Below are positions 43,601 through 54,614 of a stretch of DNA of 64,000 nt, piece by piece. The stretch is from contig JASANG010003665.1 in NCBI GenBank assembly GCA_030248215.1, forward strand, positions 62,001 through 126,000, in the 5' to 3' direction. Source of the stretch: Enoplolaimus lenunculus. Its lineage: Eukaryota > Nematoda > Enoplea > Enoplida > Thoracostomopsidae. The stretch's first letter is position 1, and every line of letters starts with the position of its first letter. The translations under genes were made by a program, and so were the position numbers. The notes beneath the pieces were generated by a model that saw nothing but the letters and a program-made list of their open reading frames with translations, ran no database searches and was not told the origin of the DNA.

Positions 43601-46600
43601 CCCAACTGTCCCATCTGTCCAACAGTCCCATCTGCTCCCCCACTGTCCCAACTGTACCATCTGTCCCATCTGTCCCAACTGTCCCATCTGTCCCCATCTG
43701 TTTCATCTGTCCCAACAGTCCCAACTGTCCCATCTGTCCCATCTGTTCCATCTGTCCCAACTGTCCCATCTGTCCCAACTGTCCCACTGTCCACTCTTCC
43801 CAACTGTCCCATCTGTCCCATCTGTCCCATCTGTCCCACTGTCCCAATCTGTCCCATCTGTCCCAACTGTCCCACTATTCCCAACTGTCCCATCTGTCCC
43901 CACTGTCCAGTGTCCCAACTGTCCCATGTGTCCCATCTGTCCCTACTGTCCCAATCTTCCCAACTGTCCCATCTGTCCATCTGTCCCAACTGTCCCAACG
44001 GTCCCATCTGTCCCATCTGTCCCACTTGTCCCCCAACTGTCCCAACTGTCCCATCTGTCCTGTCCCATGTGTCCCAAGTGTCCCAACTGTCCCATCTCCC
44101 CCCAACTTCCATCTGTCTTCCAACTGTCCCATCTGTCCCAACTGTCCCATCTGTCTCATCTGTCTCAACTGTCCCTTCTGTCCCAAACTGTCCCATCTGT
44201 CCATGTCCCAACTGTCCCATCTGTCCCATCTGTCCCACCTAACTGTCCCAACTGTCCCATCTGTCCCATCTGTCCAAGTGTCCCAAACTGTCCCAACTGT
44301 CCCTATCCATCTATCCACTGTCCCATGTCCATCTTCCATCTTCGTCTCCCCATCTGTCCCAGTTGTCCCATCTGTCCCAACTGTCCCCAATGTCCATCTG
44401 TCCCATCTGTCCAATTGTCCCAACTGTCCCAACTGTCCCATCTGTCCCAACTGTCCCATCTGCCAATAGTCCCAACTGTTCCATCTGTCCCAATGTCCAC
44501 CTGTCCCAACTGTCCCATCTGTCCCAACTGTCCATCTGTCCCTCTGTCCCATCTGTCCCATCTGTTCCAACTGTCCCAACTGTCCTTCTCCATCTATTCC
44601 AACTGTCCCATCTGTCCCAACTGTCCCATCTGTCCCAACTGTTCCATCTGCTCCAACTGTCCCCAGCTGTCCCAACTGTCCCATTTGTCCCAACTGTCCC
44701 ATCTGTCCCAACTGTCCCAACTGCCCCATCTGTTTCCAACGCCCCTTATCCCAACCCCCATCTCCCCACCCAACTGCCCCATCTGCCCATCTATCCCACC
44801 ATCTGTCCCATCTGTCCCAACTGTCCCATCTGTCCCAACTGTCCATCTGCCCAACTGCCCCTGTTCCACCTGTCCCAACTGTCCCATCTGTACCAAGTGT
44901 CCAATCTGTCCCAATTGTTCCCATCTGTCCCGCTGTCCCATGTGTCCCAACTGTCCCATCTGTCCCAACTGTCCATGTGTCCCATCTGTCCCAACTGTCC
45001 ATCTGTCCCAACTGTCCCAAGTGTCCCATCTGTCCCATCTGTCCCACTGTCTCATCTGTCCCAACTGTCCCAACTGTCCCAGCTGTCCAACTTTCCCATC
45101 TGTCCAACTGTCTCATCTGTCCCAACTGTCCCAACTGTCCCATCTGTCCTATACCCGTCCCAAGTGTTCCAGCTGTTCCATCCTGCCCAACTGTCCCGTC
45201 TGTCCCAACCTGTCCCAACTGTCCCAAGCTGTCCCATCTGTCCAAACTGTCCCATCTGTCCCAACTGTCCCATCTGTCCCTCATCTGTCCCATCTGTCCC
45301 AACTGTCCCATCTGTCCCCCCTGTCCCAATCTGTCCCAATTCTGTTAACCCAACTGCTCCGAAGTGTCCCAATCTCATCCCATATCTAATGTCCGATCTG
45401 TCCCATCTGCCCCAACTGTCCCATAGTGTCTCAATCAACAGCTTTCAATCCATCTGTCCCGTCCCAACTGTCCCAACTGTCCAAGCTGTCCAACTGTCCC
45501 CTCTGTTCCAATCTGTCCCTTCTGTCCAACTGTCCAGATTTGTCCCAACTATCCCATATGTCCCAGCTGTCCCATCTGTCCCAACTGTCCCATCTGTCCC
45601 GCCAACTTGTCCCAACTGTCTCAGCTGTCCCATCTGTCCCACTGTCCTATATGTCCCAACTGTCCCAACTGTCCCATCTGTCCCAACTGTCCCAACTGTC
45701 CCATCTGTCCCATCTGACCCACTAGCCCATGTGTCTCCATCTGTCCCACCCGTCCCAAGTGTCCCAGCTGTTGCATCTGCCCCATCTGTCCCATCTGTCC
45801 CAACTGCCCCATCTGTCCCAAGTGCCCCATCTGTCCCAACTGTCCCATATGTCCCAACTGTCCCATCTGTTGCCCGCTGTTCCGACTGTCCCCATCTGTC
45901 CCAACTGTCCCATATGCTCCCACTGTCCCATCTGTCCCAATTCTGTTCCAACATGACCCGAAGTGTCCCAACTATCCCATATGTCCCATCTGTCCCAACT
46001 GTCCCATCTGCCCCAACTGTCCCATCTGTCCCGCTGTTCGACCTGTCCCAACTGTCCCATCTGTCCAAACTGTCCCAACTGTCCCCTCTGTCCCAACTGT
46101 CATTTCTGTCCAACTGTCCGTACTGTACCATCTCTCCCACATGTCCCATCTGTCCCATCTGTCCCAACTGTCCCATCTGTCCCGCTGTTCGACTTGTCCC
46201 AACTGTCCCATCTGTCCCACTATCCCATATGTCCCATCTGTCCCAACTGTCCCATCTGTCCCAACTGCCCCATCTGTCCCAACTGTCCAACTGTCCCAAT
46301 AGTCCCAACTGTCCCATCTGTCACGCGGTTCGAGCTGTCCCAACTGTCCCATCTGTCCCATCTGTCCCAACTGTCCCATCTATTCCATCTGTCCCAACTG
46401 TCCCATCTGTCCCAAGTGTCCCAAGTGTCCCATCTGTCTCATCTGTCTCAACTGTCCCAAGTCCCAAGTGTCCCAACTGTCCCACCTGTCCCAAGTGTCC
46501 CATCTGTCTCAACTGTCCCATCTGTCCCAATTGTCCCAAGTCCCAAGTGTCCCATCTGTCCCAAATGTCCCATCTGTTCCATCTGTCCCAACTGTCCCAT

Positions 46601-46890
46601 CTGTCTCAAGTGTCCCAGCTACCCATCTTTCCCAACTGTCCCATCTGTCCCATCTGTCTCAAGTGTCCCAAGTGTCCCAACTGGCCCATCTGTTCCAACT
46701 GTCCCATCTGTCCCATCTGACCCAACTGTCCCATCTGTCCCGTTTGTCCCATCTGTCCCAAGTGTCCCATCTGTCCCATTTGTCCGAAGTGTCCCAAGTG
46801 TCCCATCTGTCCCGTTTGTCCCATCTGTCCCAAGTGTCCCAACTGTACCAACTGTCCCACTGTCTCATCTGTCCAAACTGTCCCGCTGTC
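40627..46890 (+). repeat. 9-bp minisatellite CTGTCCCAT / CTGTCCCAA, ~6.2 kb
   Basis: About 690 units, mostly alternating CTGTCCCAT and CTGTCCCAA with variants (CTGTCCCGC, AGTGTCCCA, CTGTTCGAC). Nine bases is three codons and the unit has no stop in any of six frames, so frames up to 1,346 codons appear (V-P-T/S, C-P-N/I and S-Q/H-L on plus; W-D-S/R, G-T-V/D and G-Q-L/M on minus). They start at arbitrary ATGs, overlap on both strands and are compositional; I do not call them genes. A longer motif containing CCGCTGTTCGACCTGTCCC recurs about ten times. Confidence 0.97.
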
Positions 46891-47012
46891 CCAATTATAT
46901 TTTTTGAATGTACTCCTGGTACATTGCTGTCCCAGAAATATGGGACGGGTACTCCTGGTGCATTTCTGTCCCGGGAAAATGGGACTGCCTTTAAAGTAAC
47001 ATTGGCCAATCT

Positions 47013-48350
47013 TTGTATTTAGGTTTAGCAATAAGAAAATCGCTGATTTTGCAAAAATTACTGAATTTTTAATTTTAAAATCCAATTTACATCAATGGTT
47101 TGTTTGCATTTCTCTTGTTCGAGCACTATATAAGAAAGTGGTTTTGTAACATTTTTGTTAGAGAAGATCGTAACATTTCAACAAGTCGCGCAAAATTCGA
47201 GACGAACAAGGACGTGATGGGTCATCCACGTTACAATGCACGCACATTTGTTAAAAAATGTCCCTCCCTTTTGGGTGCCCACGTTGTCCCTACCCACTCT
47301 CTTTATACACTGTCTGAGATGTCAATATGTCATTGTTTGAACATTTAGACAATGAATATGCTCTAAGCCTAAATATATACTTGTCTTGACATCATTATCG
47401 GGAACTGTTATTGTCCATAGTCCATCAGAAGGCACTCAATATTTTGCGTTGAATGATGCGTGTGAATATGTGTGCACAGCGTGTCTTTTTAAATGTGTGC
47501 GCGTGTGCTAACGTAATGTCCTGACATCCTACAGACAACATGTATTTATCCTGAGTTCCTTCCGACAGAGTCTAGACAATTAACACTATATTAGTACAGC
47601 TATGAAACTGTACCTTGCCTCCAGCTAGCATGTATACTTTGATGCCGTTCATAATGGGGTGGGTACCCATGATGGTGAAGAAAACGTAAGTCATTAACTT
47701 ATTGCCATTCAAGTAGATATAGATCCTGTGAAGAATCTGACAATCAGTAGACACAGTCTTGTGGCTTTTAGAACAATTTTCCATTTAAAGGGTGCCCACC
47801 CCAAACCCACTTGCACCGATCAATTCTTACAAGTTGTTAGAACGTGACAGAAACATACAATCAGAGTATTTAGGAGGTTGATGAAAGAATAGACAAGATT
47901 TCGGAAGTTGATGATTGAATAGACAGGGAAATGAAAAAACTTGTCGAAAAAGTTTTTCTGTTATCTGGATGCCCACCCCAAACCCACACGCACCAATATT
48001 TTACTTGGCTTGGCAACACAGGTTTAAAAAATGTTAATGTCTTGTATTTTGAAATACCTACCGTTGTCCTTAATACAAGCAAAGAAATAGAATGTGGTAG
48101 ACGGGCCGCAATTTAATCCGGCGACATTTGATGCATTTCTTCTTGCGTAGAATATGGTCAATCTAGAATATTATTACCTACAACGCACTCTTGTCTGATT
48201 TAAGAGACGTTTTTAAAAAGTTTTTAAGATTTGTCAGATGTAGCATTTAGGTAAGAAAGGAGCAATAATACGCGCGAGTCACAATGTTAAAATTTCAAAC
48301 AATTTCAAACTCTAAACGTGTCGCAATGTCCAAACGTAATGTTGTGCAAA
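47013..48350. other. Repeat-like sequence, no gene
   Basis: 47218-47290 (GGGTCATCCACGTTACAATG, AAAAAATGTCCCTCCC) resembles the left end of the element at 50818. GGATGCCCACCCCAAACCCA at 47967 parallels GGGTGCCCACCCCAAACCCA at 47791. No coding exon supported. Confidence 0.4.
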
Positions 48351-48359
48351 TGTTCATCA

Positions 48360-48780
48360 ACCATAGTTCCAATCGGAACTAGATTTTGTCGGAAGCGAAA
48401 TCGGAATCTAATATTTCAGTCGGAACCGGAATCGGAATAGGAATCGGAATTAAGCTTTAGTAATTCTATTAAAAAGTTAAAGGTGTATGACTTCTAACTT
48501 TTATTGCAGTATGCCTGTTTCCGTTACTGTTCGCTGTCTTAGCAAAAAATTGCTTATTTAGCTGACGGAATACACGTAACAAATCGGAATATCAACTAAG
48601 AAAAAACCAACAGAATAATTGCTAATGAACGAAACAAAACGAAACAAGCAAAATCTTAGTTCAATCATCTAAAAAATTCATAACCGAAAAATCAGAATTC
48701 CGGCACCGGAACAGCAGTCAGCCGGAATCGGAATCGGAAGTCAAATTTTGCCGGAATTTTAGCCGGAATCGGAACCAGAT
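48360..48780. mobile_element. Diverged CGGAAT-armed MITE
   Basis: AATCGGAACTAG.. TCGGAACCGGAATCGGAATA at the left and GCCGGAATCGGAATCGGAAG.. GCCGGAATCGGAACCAG at the right. Arms like the CCGGAA family but without a clear CAGGG terminus. Boundaries approximate. Confidence 0.5.
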
Positions 48781-48904
48781 AAACTTAAACTTCACATTAT
48801 ATCTCATATCTTTTTGATAAAGAAAGATAAGATTTACTTTATCTGTAAATTCAAAATCCATGAACGGTTTAACTGCCGTCAGTAAACGACTTCGAACATC
48901 TGAC

Positions 48905-49540
48905 CGATAACTAAATGTAAACAGCAATGACTTTTCTTTGCGTAGAATAAGTTTGGGGTATTCTTATATTTGAAGAATTTCTTTATTGATTGGTCAATGC
49001 TGCGCCGTAATTCGTTATCTCTGCGAGTAAATTTGTCTTCAAATGCTATAATTTTTCCAACGAATCTTACTTTGAATTGAACAACGACCTCTTTATTAAA
49101 GACACGATCACACGTCTTTCCAGATCGTTTGCGAAAATAGATAAGACGCGTCGCTAAATTTAGAGTAAACACCGAAATACGTAGATAAGAAGCATCAATT
49201 AAGGTTTTGAGTATGTAAACAATAAAAATTAAAATACATACATATAAACATGTAAACGTATATATACAACAAAATATATATAAATATATATCAAAGGTGA
49301 AAAGCAGACCTTCGTTTGTGTCCTGATAATTATACAAATCCGCGTGGTAACAAATTTTCGGATTCGGTTATTAAAAAGTTGCAAGGACGTTCTGAAACAT
49401 GTTCTGTAGTCAAACGGACCAGACGTTTCAATGGTGCGCGGGGATCTATTAGTAACAACGCATGTGTATGTTAGGACAGTACCGGTTTTGCGGCTTCTAC
49501 GGAAAGTGTAAACGAGGCGAATAAACACGCGTGAGGGCAA
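48905..49540 (-). CDS. Possible exon(s), unrecognised
   Basis: The minus strand has a coding-like stretch (about 48940-49200: RVFNKEVVVQFKVRFVGKII, AFEDKFTRRDNELRRSIDQS) and an upstream frame (49340-49540: TYTCVVTNRSPRTIETSG). A TA-rich microsatellite separates them. No family recognised, no clear splice pair. Confidence 0.18.
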
Positions 49541-49721
49541 GTTCAGGGATAGGTTCAGTTAATTGCAACTTAACAAACAATAAAGTGTGAAATTCGAAAT
49601 TTAGCACATTTCTTGCACTGATTCTAATCTATGTCCGTATTCTCAAATGTGTATAGCACCTATTACCAGTTGGTGGCCAATGTTACTTTTACTGGTGTAG
49701 CAGTAGATTAAGGGCATTCCT

Positions 49722-49793
49722 GAGCCTAAGCCTAAGATTAAGCGTTGCACAAATGTTTCTAAGCCTAAGCCTAAGCCTAAGCCTACGCCTAAG
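49722..49793. repeat. Interstitial (CCTAAG)n array
   Basis: About ten CCTAAG hexamers in two blocks split by GATTAAGCGTTGCACAAATG. Confidence 0.9.
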
Positions 49794-49799
49794 CGAAAA

Positions 49800-50815
49800 A
49801 AATATAATCTAGAATATAAACCTACGCTTTTATACAGCCACCAGAAACCTGGGCACCCCTTTAAAGAAACATAGGCTCCAGTTGGTTATATGTCTTGTAT
49901 GTTTCGAACCAAGGAATGGTCAGGTTTCAATTTCAGCACATTTATTGCATTCGATTTATACTTCTGTTGAAATGTTGAGATCTTAATTGCAGTAATTCAT
50001 TAGTTGAAAAACCTATCATTAATTGATAATAGGTACTATATACATTTGAGAATATGGGCTCTATTCCTATGTAAATTTTTCCAACAGCATATGTTCAATG
50101 TCATGTGTTTAAAAATCTATTGCTAACTAACCACAGATGCTACACACATCTGAGAATATAACCATTTCTAAAAATTACAAAATTAAATTTATCGCAAAAC
50201 AAAAATCTTAGAAACACAGTTCACCACGTATTTTGAAAAGAAACCAATAAGACAAGTAACAACTTCGCAACAAGCCAATGGATTTAGCTAGCTATACATT
50301 TGTGTAAATTAAATAAATTCATTAACTTATTCTTTCGTTAAAGAGGTATCGTAGCAAGCAGAAAGAAATGACTGAGTTGCATAATGATGCAGTTTTACCT
50401 AGTGACTGAAGATGAAGTTGGCTTTGCAATTAACGAATATTTCCACTCAGGAATAGGCTTGTCTCGAACCTAACGTATTGGTTTAATCTTAAAAAATTTG
50501 CTAGGCAAAAATATGCATTTGAAAACACCGGCTCAGCGGTGAAGAAATGTTTATGTTACAGACACATGACTTAGCCAAGCTTTGATTAAAGTCTATTTTC
50601 GACTTAAGTCAGCAAATATAAATTTGCTGCCCTGGAGATGCAAACTGACCCTTTTTAAAGTTACCACTATTTTCTCAAAATTTTGCTCAAAATTTAGCAC
50701 CAAATTCAGAAGTATTGATTATTTGGGAAGCGGAAAATGTGTGTTGAAAGCTTGAGATTTAACTCAAAACTACAGAACTTAAAGTTAAAACTTGACTTAA
50801 GGTAAAATTCGACTT
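49800..50815. other. No supported gene
   Basis: AT-rich, no long frames. The segment near 50590-50660 (ATTTGCTGCCCTGGAGATGC) resembles one near 51430-51510 (ATTGGCAGCCCTGGGGGTGG), so the next element sits between diverged direct repeats. Confidence 0.4.
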
Positions 50816-50817
50816 CA

Positions 50818-51322
50818 TGGGTAATCCACGTTAAAACGCAAGCGCTACTGTAAAAAATTGTCCTACCCTTTTTTGTCACTACGTTGTTCTCAGAGACTCA
50901 GTTGTCGCAGTACTCAAAACGTCCAATGGTCGTTTTGAAACTATTACGACAATTAACATGCCGTACGCACAGCAATGAATACGTCCGTATGCCCTGGATA
51001 GCAACTTGTTTTGTCGTGAGTCCCTTTAAGGGACTACAAACAATGTATATAACAGTTGCTGCGCGCTATTATGTATGCATATATTGAAAATGTTTAATTT
51101 ATTTGCTGTTAAATTAGGTTTCGATTGTCCTGAAGTCCTGGAAACACATACGTTTTGTCCTGACTCCCTTCGTATGGAGTATGGACGTTTACGACTATCT
51201 AACTACACTACTGGAGATGTCTCAAATCCCAAACCAGAATGTGGTTTTATATGCACTTCCAAACGAGGTGGTTGGAAAACTTTTTACACTAGCGCGTGAT
51301 TTTTAACGTAGATGACCCATAA
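50818..51322. mobile_element. TIR element, ATGGGTAATCCACGTTAAAA family
   Basis: Left ATGGGTAATCCACGTTAAAA followed by CGCAAGCGCTACTGTAAAAA; the right end reverse-complements to ATGGGTCATCTACGTTAAAA followed by ATCACGCGCTAGTGTAAAAA. About 500 bp. A diverged end of the same family is at 47218. Short frames inside are not gene-like. Confidence 0.7.
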
Positions 51323-51522
51323 GTCATGTTTCTGCAACAAGCTGATGTAAAGTTCAAGGGCAGAACGTTTGGTTCAGGACTGCAATAGACGATAAAGCTT
51401 TTAAACTTAAGAGCATTCTGATTTAACACGTTTTCGCCTTAAGTAAGCAGAGATTTATTAATCTTACAGCACGGAATTTTTGATAAATTGGCAGCCCTGG
51501 GGGTGGAAACTGTCTCCTTTAG

Positions 51523-51764
51523 CTAGCAGCTGCAAGTTTTGTTAGAAAATAGATTCGAAGATCTTGCAGCTGCAAATATGCAACATGAATATACGCCAAG
51601 AAATAATTTAGCTTCTGCTGATATTTATCGCGTTGTCTGCAAATGATTAATATAAATTTATGGCGACATTGAAAAGGAAAGTGGTGTACATTTGCAAATA
51701 CTTGGAGTTGCAAATGTTTTTTGCAAGTTCGCGCTGCAAAAACTTGCACGTGTGAAACGGGTTA
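51523..51764. mobile_element. GCAGCTGCAAG-family MITE, copy 1
   Basis: Starts near AGCAGCTGCAAGTTTTGT and ends GCAAAAACTTGCACGTGTGA then AACGGG. Several CAGCTGCAA / TTGCAAGT palindromic motifs within. Confidence 0.5.
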
Positions 51765-52078
51765 ATTCTAATTTTGGTTTTTTTCGCATGCACTAATAAC
51801 GTCTATGAAGTAAAAATACATTATTTAAATTCGAAATCTACGTACAAAAATTGTTGCATTAAATTATCAGTAAAGCCTGCATAGCTAGTAAGCATTGTAA
51901 ACGTAGATTAAACTGTTTTATTCTTGTTACTACCAGTAATCTACTTAAAATTTTCGGTTATTGCCTAGTTGCCTGGGTTCAATGTTCTCGAGATTACCAA
52001 AAATTACCAGAGCAGGGCTGGTACGTATTTTTGCTGTAATATGCAGTAATTTTATCCATACAAGGGTTTTTGTATTAA

Positions 52079-52345
52079 AGCCCCATTCACACGTACAAGT
52101 TTTTGCGGCGAGAACTCGCAGCTGCAACTTGAGCGAAAAACTTGCAGCTGCAAGTATTTTGAAAGGAGCATTTCGATTGACCAATCAAACGGCAGGTGCA
52201 AGACTTGCAACTGCATTTACAGGTGCGAATTAAATAAAGTAGCATAATTTCCAGTGAATAATTTGCAACTGCAAAACCTTCAAAGCTGTTTTGTGACCAC
52301 ACTTGCACGTGCAAGTTGCACGTACAAGTTTTTGCTGCAACAACT
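52079..52345. mobile_element. GCAGCTGCAAG-family MITE, copy 2
   Basis: Starts CCCCATTCACACGTACAAGT, like the complement of the right end of the previous copy, and contains CAGCTGCAACTTGAGCGAAA and ACTTGCAGCTGCAAGTATTT. Ends near TGCACGTACAAGTTTTTGCT. The two copies are about 320 bp apart. Confidence 0.5.
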
Positions 52346-52839
52346 TACAGGTCAACGCCTACTACACGTTGCATAGTAGCTATGCAGTATACAGCTTGAT
52401 ACACTGGTATGGTAAACAGCGCACGCAATAGCTAACACAAGTAGCTTAAGCAGTGTCGCGATCACGGTTTCAATACGAAGTAGATTTCACATGAAGGGGT
52501 ACATAAGCAGGGATTGGTTTTTCACCGGTACAGCAAAAGAATTGCAAATATTTTCCGCGACTGGAACACTGCTAATGTGCTATTTATAACGAAAATAAAA
52601 TTGTTATTTGTCTATGGTTTTGCAGTTTCATTAGCCAAATATTCAAGTTCTGCAAAAGATGCGTCAAATAATTTAAAATCTGAAGAAGTGTAACGTAAAT
52701 TTTATTTTCTGAACTTATACGCTGTAGGTTTCCACAAAATCGTAAAACTCCTTTTCCTACATCTATGGCTGCTTTAGAAGGAACATAAACAAGAATCGAG
52801 TTTTGCAAGAATTCCGGTCGTAACAGGACTTACGGTAAA

Positions 52840-53100
52840 CAGGTGCAGCCGGAATTCCGGTTCCGGCATTTTTTCGCTTTCCGTTTCATGTTCCGGTTCC
52901 GGTAAATTTTTACCGGAATTAAAGTTCCTGTAATAAAATTTGGTTTTTGAAAATTAAGTTAAGCAGATAATGTGAATGCCTATCTCCAACTAGGGTTATT
53001 TCACCAATAATATTGCAAAAAAATTAAAATGAATTTTTCGATGGCATGTATTTTTCTTTTTTAGGTTCCGTTTCCGGTAATTTTTTCAAATTTGCGATGA
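52840..53100. mobile_element. CCGGAA-armed MITE, truncated
   Basis: CAGGTGCAGCCGGAATTCCG at the left; TTCCGTTTCCGGTAATTTTT near the right. Interior (CCTATCTCCAACTAGGGTTA) matches the copies at 32.1 and 55.0 kb. Confidence 0.65.
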
Positions 53101-53289
53101 GAGTCATAAGTTTACTGGTTGTATTAAAAAAATCTAGTCGTTATACAAGATAGATCATTACGAGTATATATAAAAAGAACTTTTATTATTACTAGAATGT
53201 AAGCAGAGTGCAACTGGATTTTTAAAAGGGAACCTTTTCAGACATGTTTGATTGTTTTGTGCACATGGAATGGCTTAAAGCGCGGGCCA

Positions 53290-53410
53290 GTTCGTTCCTG
53301 CTTTGGCAGATACTCAGTTAAAAGGTTTGTAGTTCTGGTTCTTGCCTAGACTGGCATGGTGGTTACTCCGTCTATACCAAGACTGACATAAAATTCCGGA
53401 AACAAAACCA
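53290..53410 (+). repeat. SINE body, headless copy
   Basis: CAGTTAAAAGGTTTGTAGTT and TTCTTGCCTAGACTGGCATG match the body of the SINE at 17615-17775. No A or B box remains. Confidence 0.5.
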
Positions 53411-53456
53411 GACGTGATTTATATTGGCATTCTGAGTTTAACTACGTTGCTTCTTT

Positions 53457-53648
53457 TTAAATTATTTTTAAATAGAACTCAAAAATTTTAAGCCTCGAAA
53501 CCAATTTTAATGTACACAGCTCATGTAATAGTGAAAGGTCGGTCTTTAAAGTTTGTAACGTCCGCAGCTCCTCTAATGAATAAAGAACAGTTGAAATGCT
53601 GTTAATCGGCTTGCGTTTTTCATAAACATTTGGCTCTGTCGAACACAT
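53457..53648 (-). CDS. Small ORF divergent from beta-spectrin, unrecognised
   Basis: 63 codons, MCSTEPNVYEKRKPINSIST.. then Leu-rich SLEELRTLQTLKTDLSLLHE. Faces away from the spectrin start with about 540 bp between. Could be a first exon of a divergent gene or chance. Confidence 0.2.
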   Translation of the reverse strand: MCSTEPNVYEKRKPINSISTVLYSLEELRTLQTLKTDLSLLHELCTLKLVSRLKIFEFYLKII

Positions 53649-54191
53649 GTTTTTGGGAAAATTTACATGTATTCGTAATCAGCGCTACCTGGAGAGTGGA
53701 GATTATATTATATATATGTAATTGATCGAGAAAAAAATTATTACTATTTTTCCTCAGTGGGCCCTGTGTGAAAACTTGAACTAAACTGTAGTTAGCTTAT
53801 TTTTGGTTTTGGTCTGTTTTAGTGGTTGTGTTAAATACGCACGGTACATATGTATTAATATTTCAAGATTAAGCTTAAATTGTATTTGGGTAACTACTCG
53901 AATAATAATTCGGTATATATGCCTAAATAATAATGTTTAATAATCTGCTGTTCCATGCAGTAATATTGATTTTGCATAATTCGGAAATAGCTATACAATA
54001 GACATTGTGATCGGTGCTTTAATTCCCAGTATAATTTATTTTTGGGTGCTTTTGTTATATCCCTCAAGCTTCAACGGCATAATTAAATTTTTTCGAAGTG
54101 TTAGTTGTTATATAATATAACTACCAATACAGCGTGGTCTTCTCAATTAACTTGTTGCACTGCAGCTGAACTTATACGTATATACTACACT

Positions 54192-54306
54192 ATGACAACA
54201 GACATAGTATTTCGTCCAGAATATATAGAAGACCATACATTTGACGAATATGACGAAAATTCTTCTGCGAGATTGTTCGAGCGATCTCGTATAAAGGCAC
54301 TTGCGG
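54192..54306 (+). CDS. Beta-spectrin first coding exon
   Basis: 38 codons plus one base, ATG at 54192, donor G/GTACGT. Encodes MTTDIVFRPEYIEDHTFDEY then DENSSARLFERSRIKALA. Animal beta-spectrins begin with MTT and carry NSS(A/S)RLFERSRIKALA directly before the tandem calponin-homology actin-binding domain. The split codon completes as Asp with the exon at 59093, restoring KALADERE. Beta-spectrin pairs with alpha-spectrin and crosslinks short actin filaments under the plasma membrane. Only two N-terminal exons are in the window. Confidence 0.93.
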
Positions 54307-54614
54307 GTACGTTTCATTATTTTGTTTCAGCCTGTGCATGCCGTACAGTATAAATTTTTGTACGTCCGTATATCCGTTTCAGCATGCCACCGGATTCCAA
54401 ACACGCAGTTGGGTTCGCACCATTGCGTTTGGAGCCGGATATTATATATACATGTATATATTGCATATATATATCAGGGTTCAACCGGATAGTTAATAAT
54501 GCTGGATTCGGATACTTAAATACCAGTCGTTCCAGAACTACAATCAGTGAAATAATTTAAAGTTCTAATTTAGGGTTATCAGTTAAGCTAATACGTATAC
54601 AAATTAGCTATTAG

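Larger units (their letters stand above)
40429..47009. mobile_element. 6.6-kb terminal-inverted-repeat element filled with a 9-bp minisatellite
   Basis: The left end (40429-40495) reads ATGTTACTATAAAGGCCGTC, CCAATTTCCCGGGACACAAA, then TACCCGGAGT. The right end (46945-47009), reverse-complemented, reads ATGTTACTTTAAAGGCAGTC, CCATTTTCCCGGGACAGAAA, then CACCAGGAGT. These are imperfect inverted repeats of about 60 bp. Everything between, bar a TA-rich microsatellite and short flanks, is CTGTCCCAT/CTGTCCCAA repeat. No transposase and no convincing target duplication. The right flank has CTGTCCCAG beside its palindrome, a possible seed for the array. Confidence 0.8.

Noticed and set aside
40429-44469. 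A 1,346-codon plus-strand ORF, a 1,247-codon ORF in another frame and many minus-strand ORFs
   Set aside because: They are products of a stop-free 9-bp unit. Frames overlap on both strands, starts are arbitrary, and the composition is strictly periodic.
40429-47009. Assigning the 6.6-kb element to a transposon superfamily
   Set aside because: The outermost bases align poorly and no target duplication could be fixed, so the class stays open.
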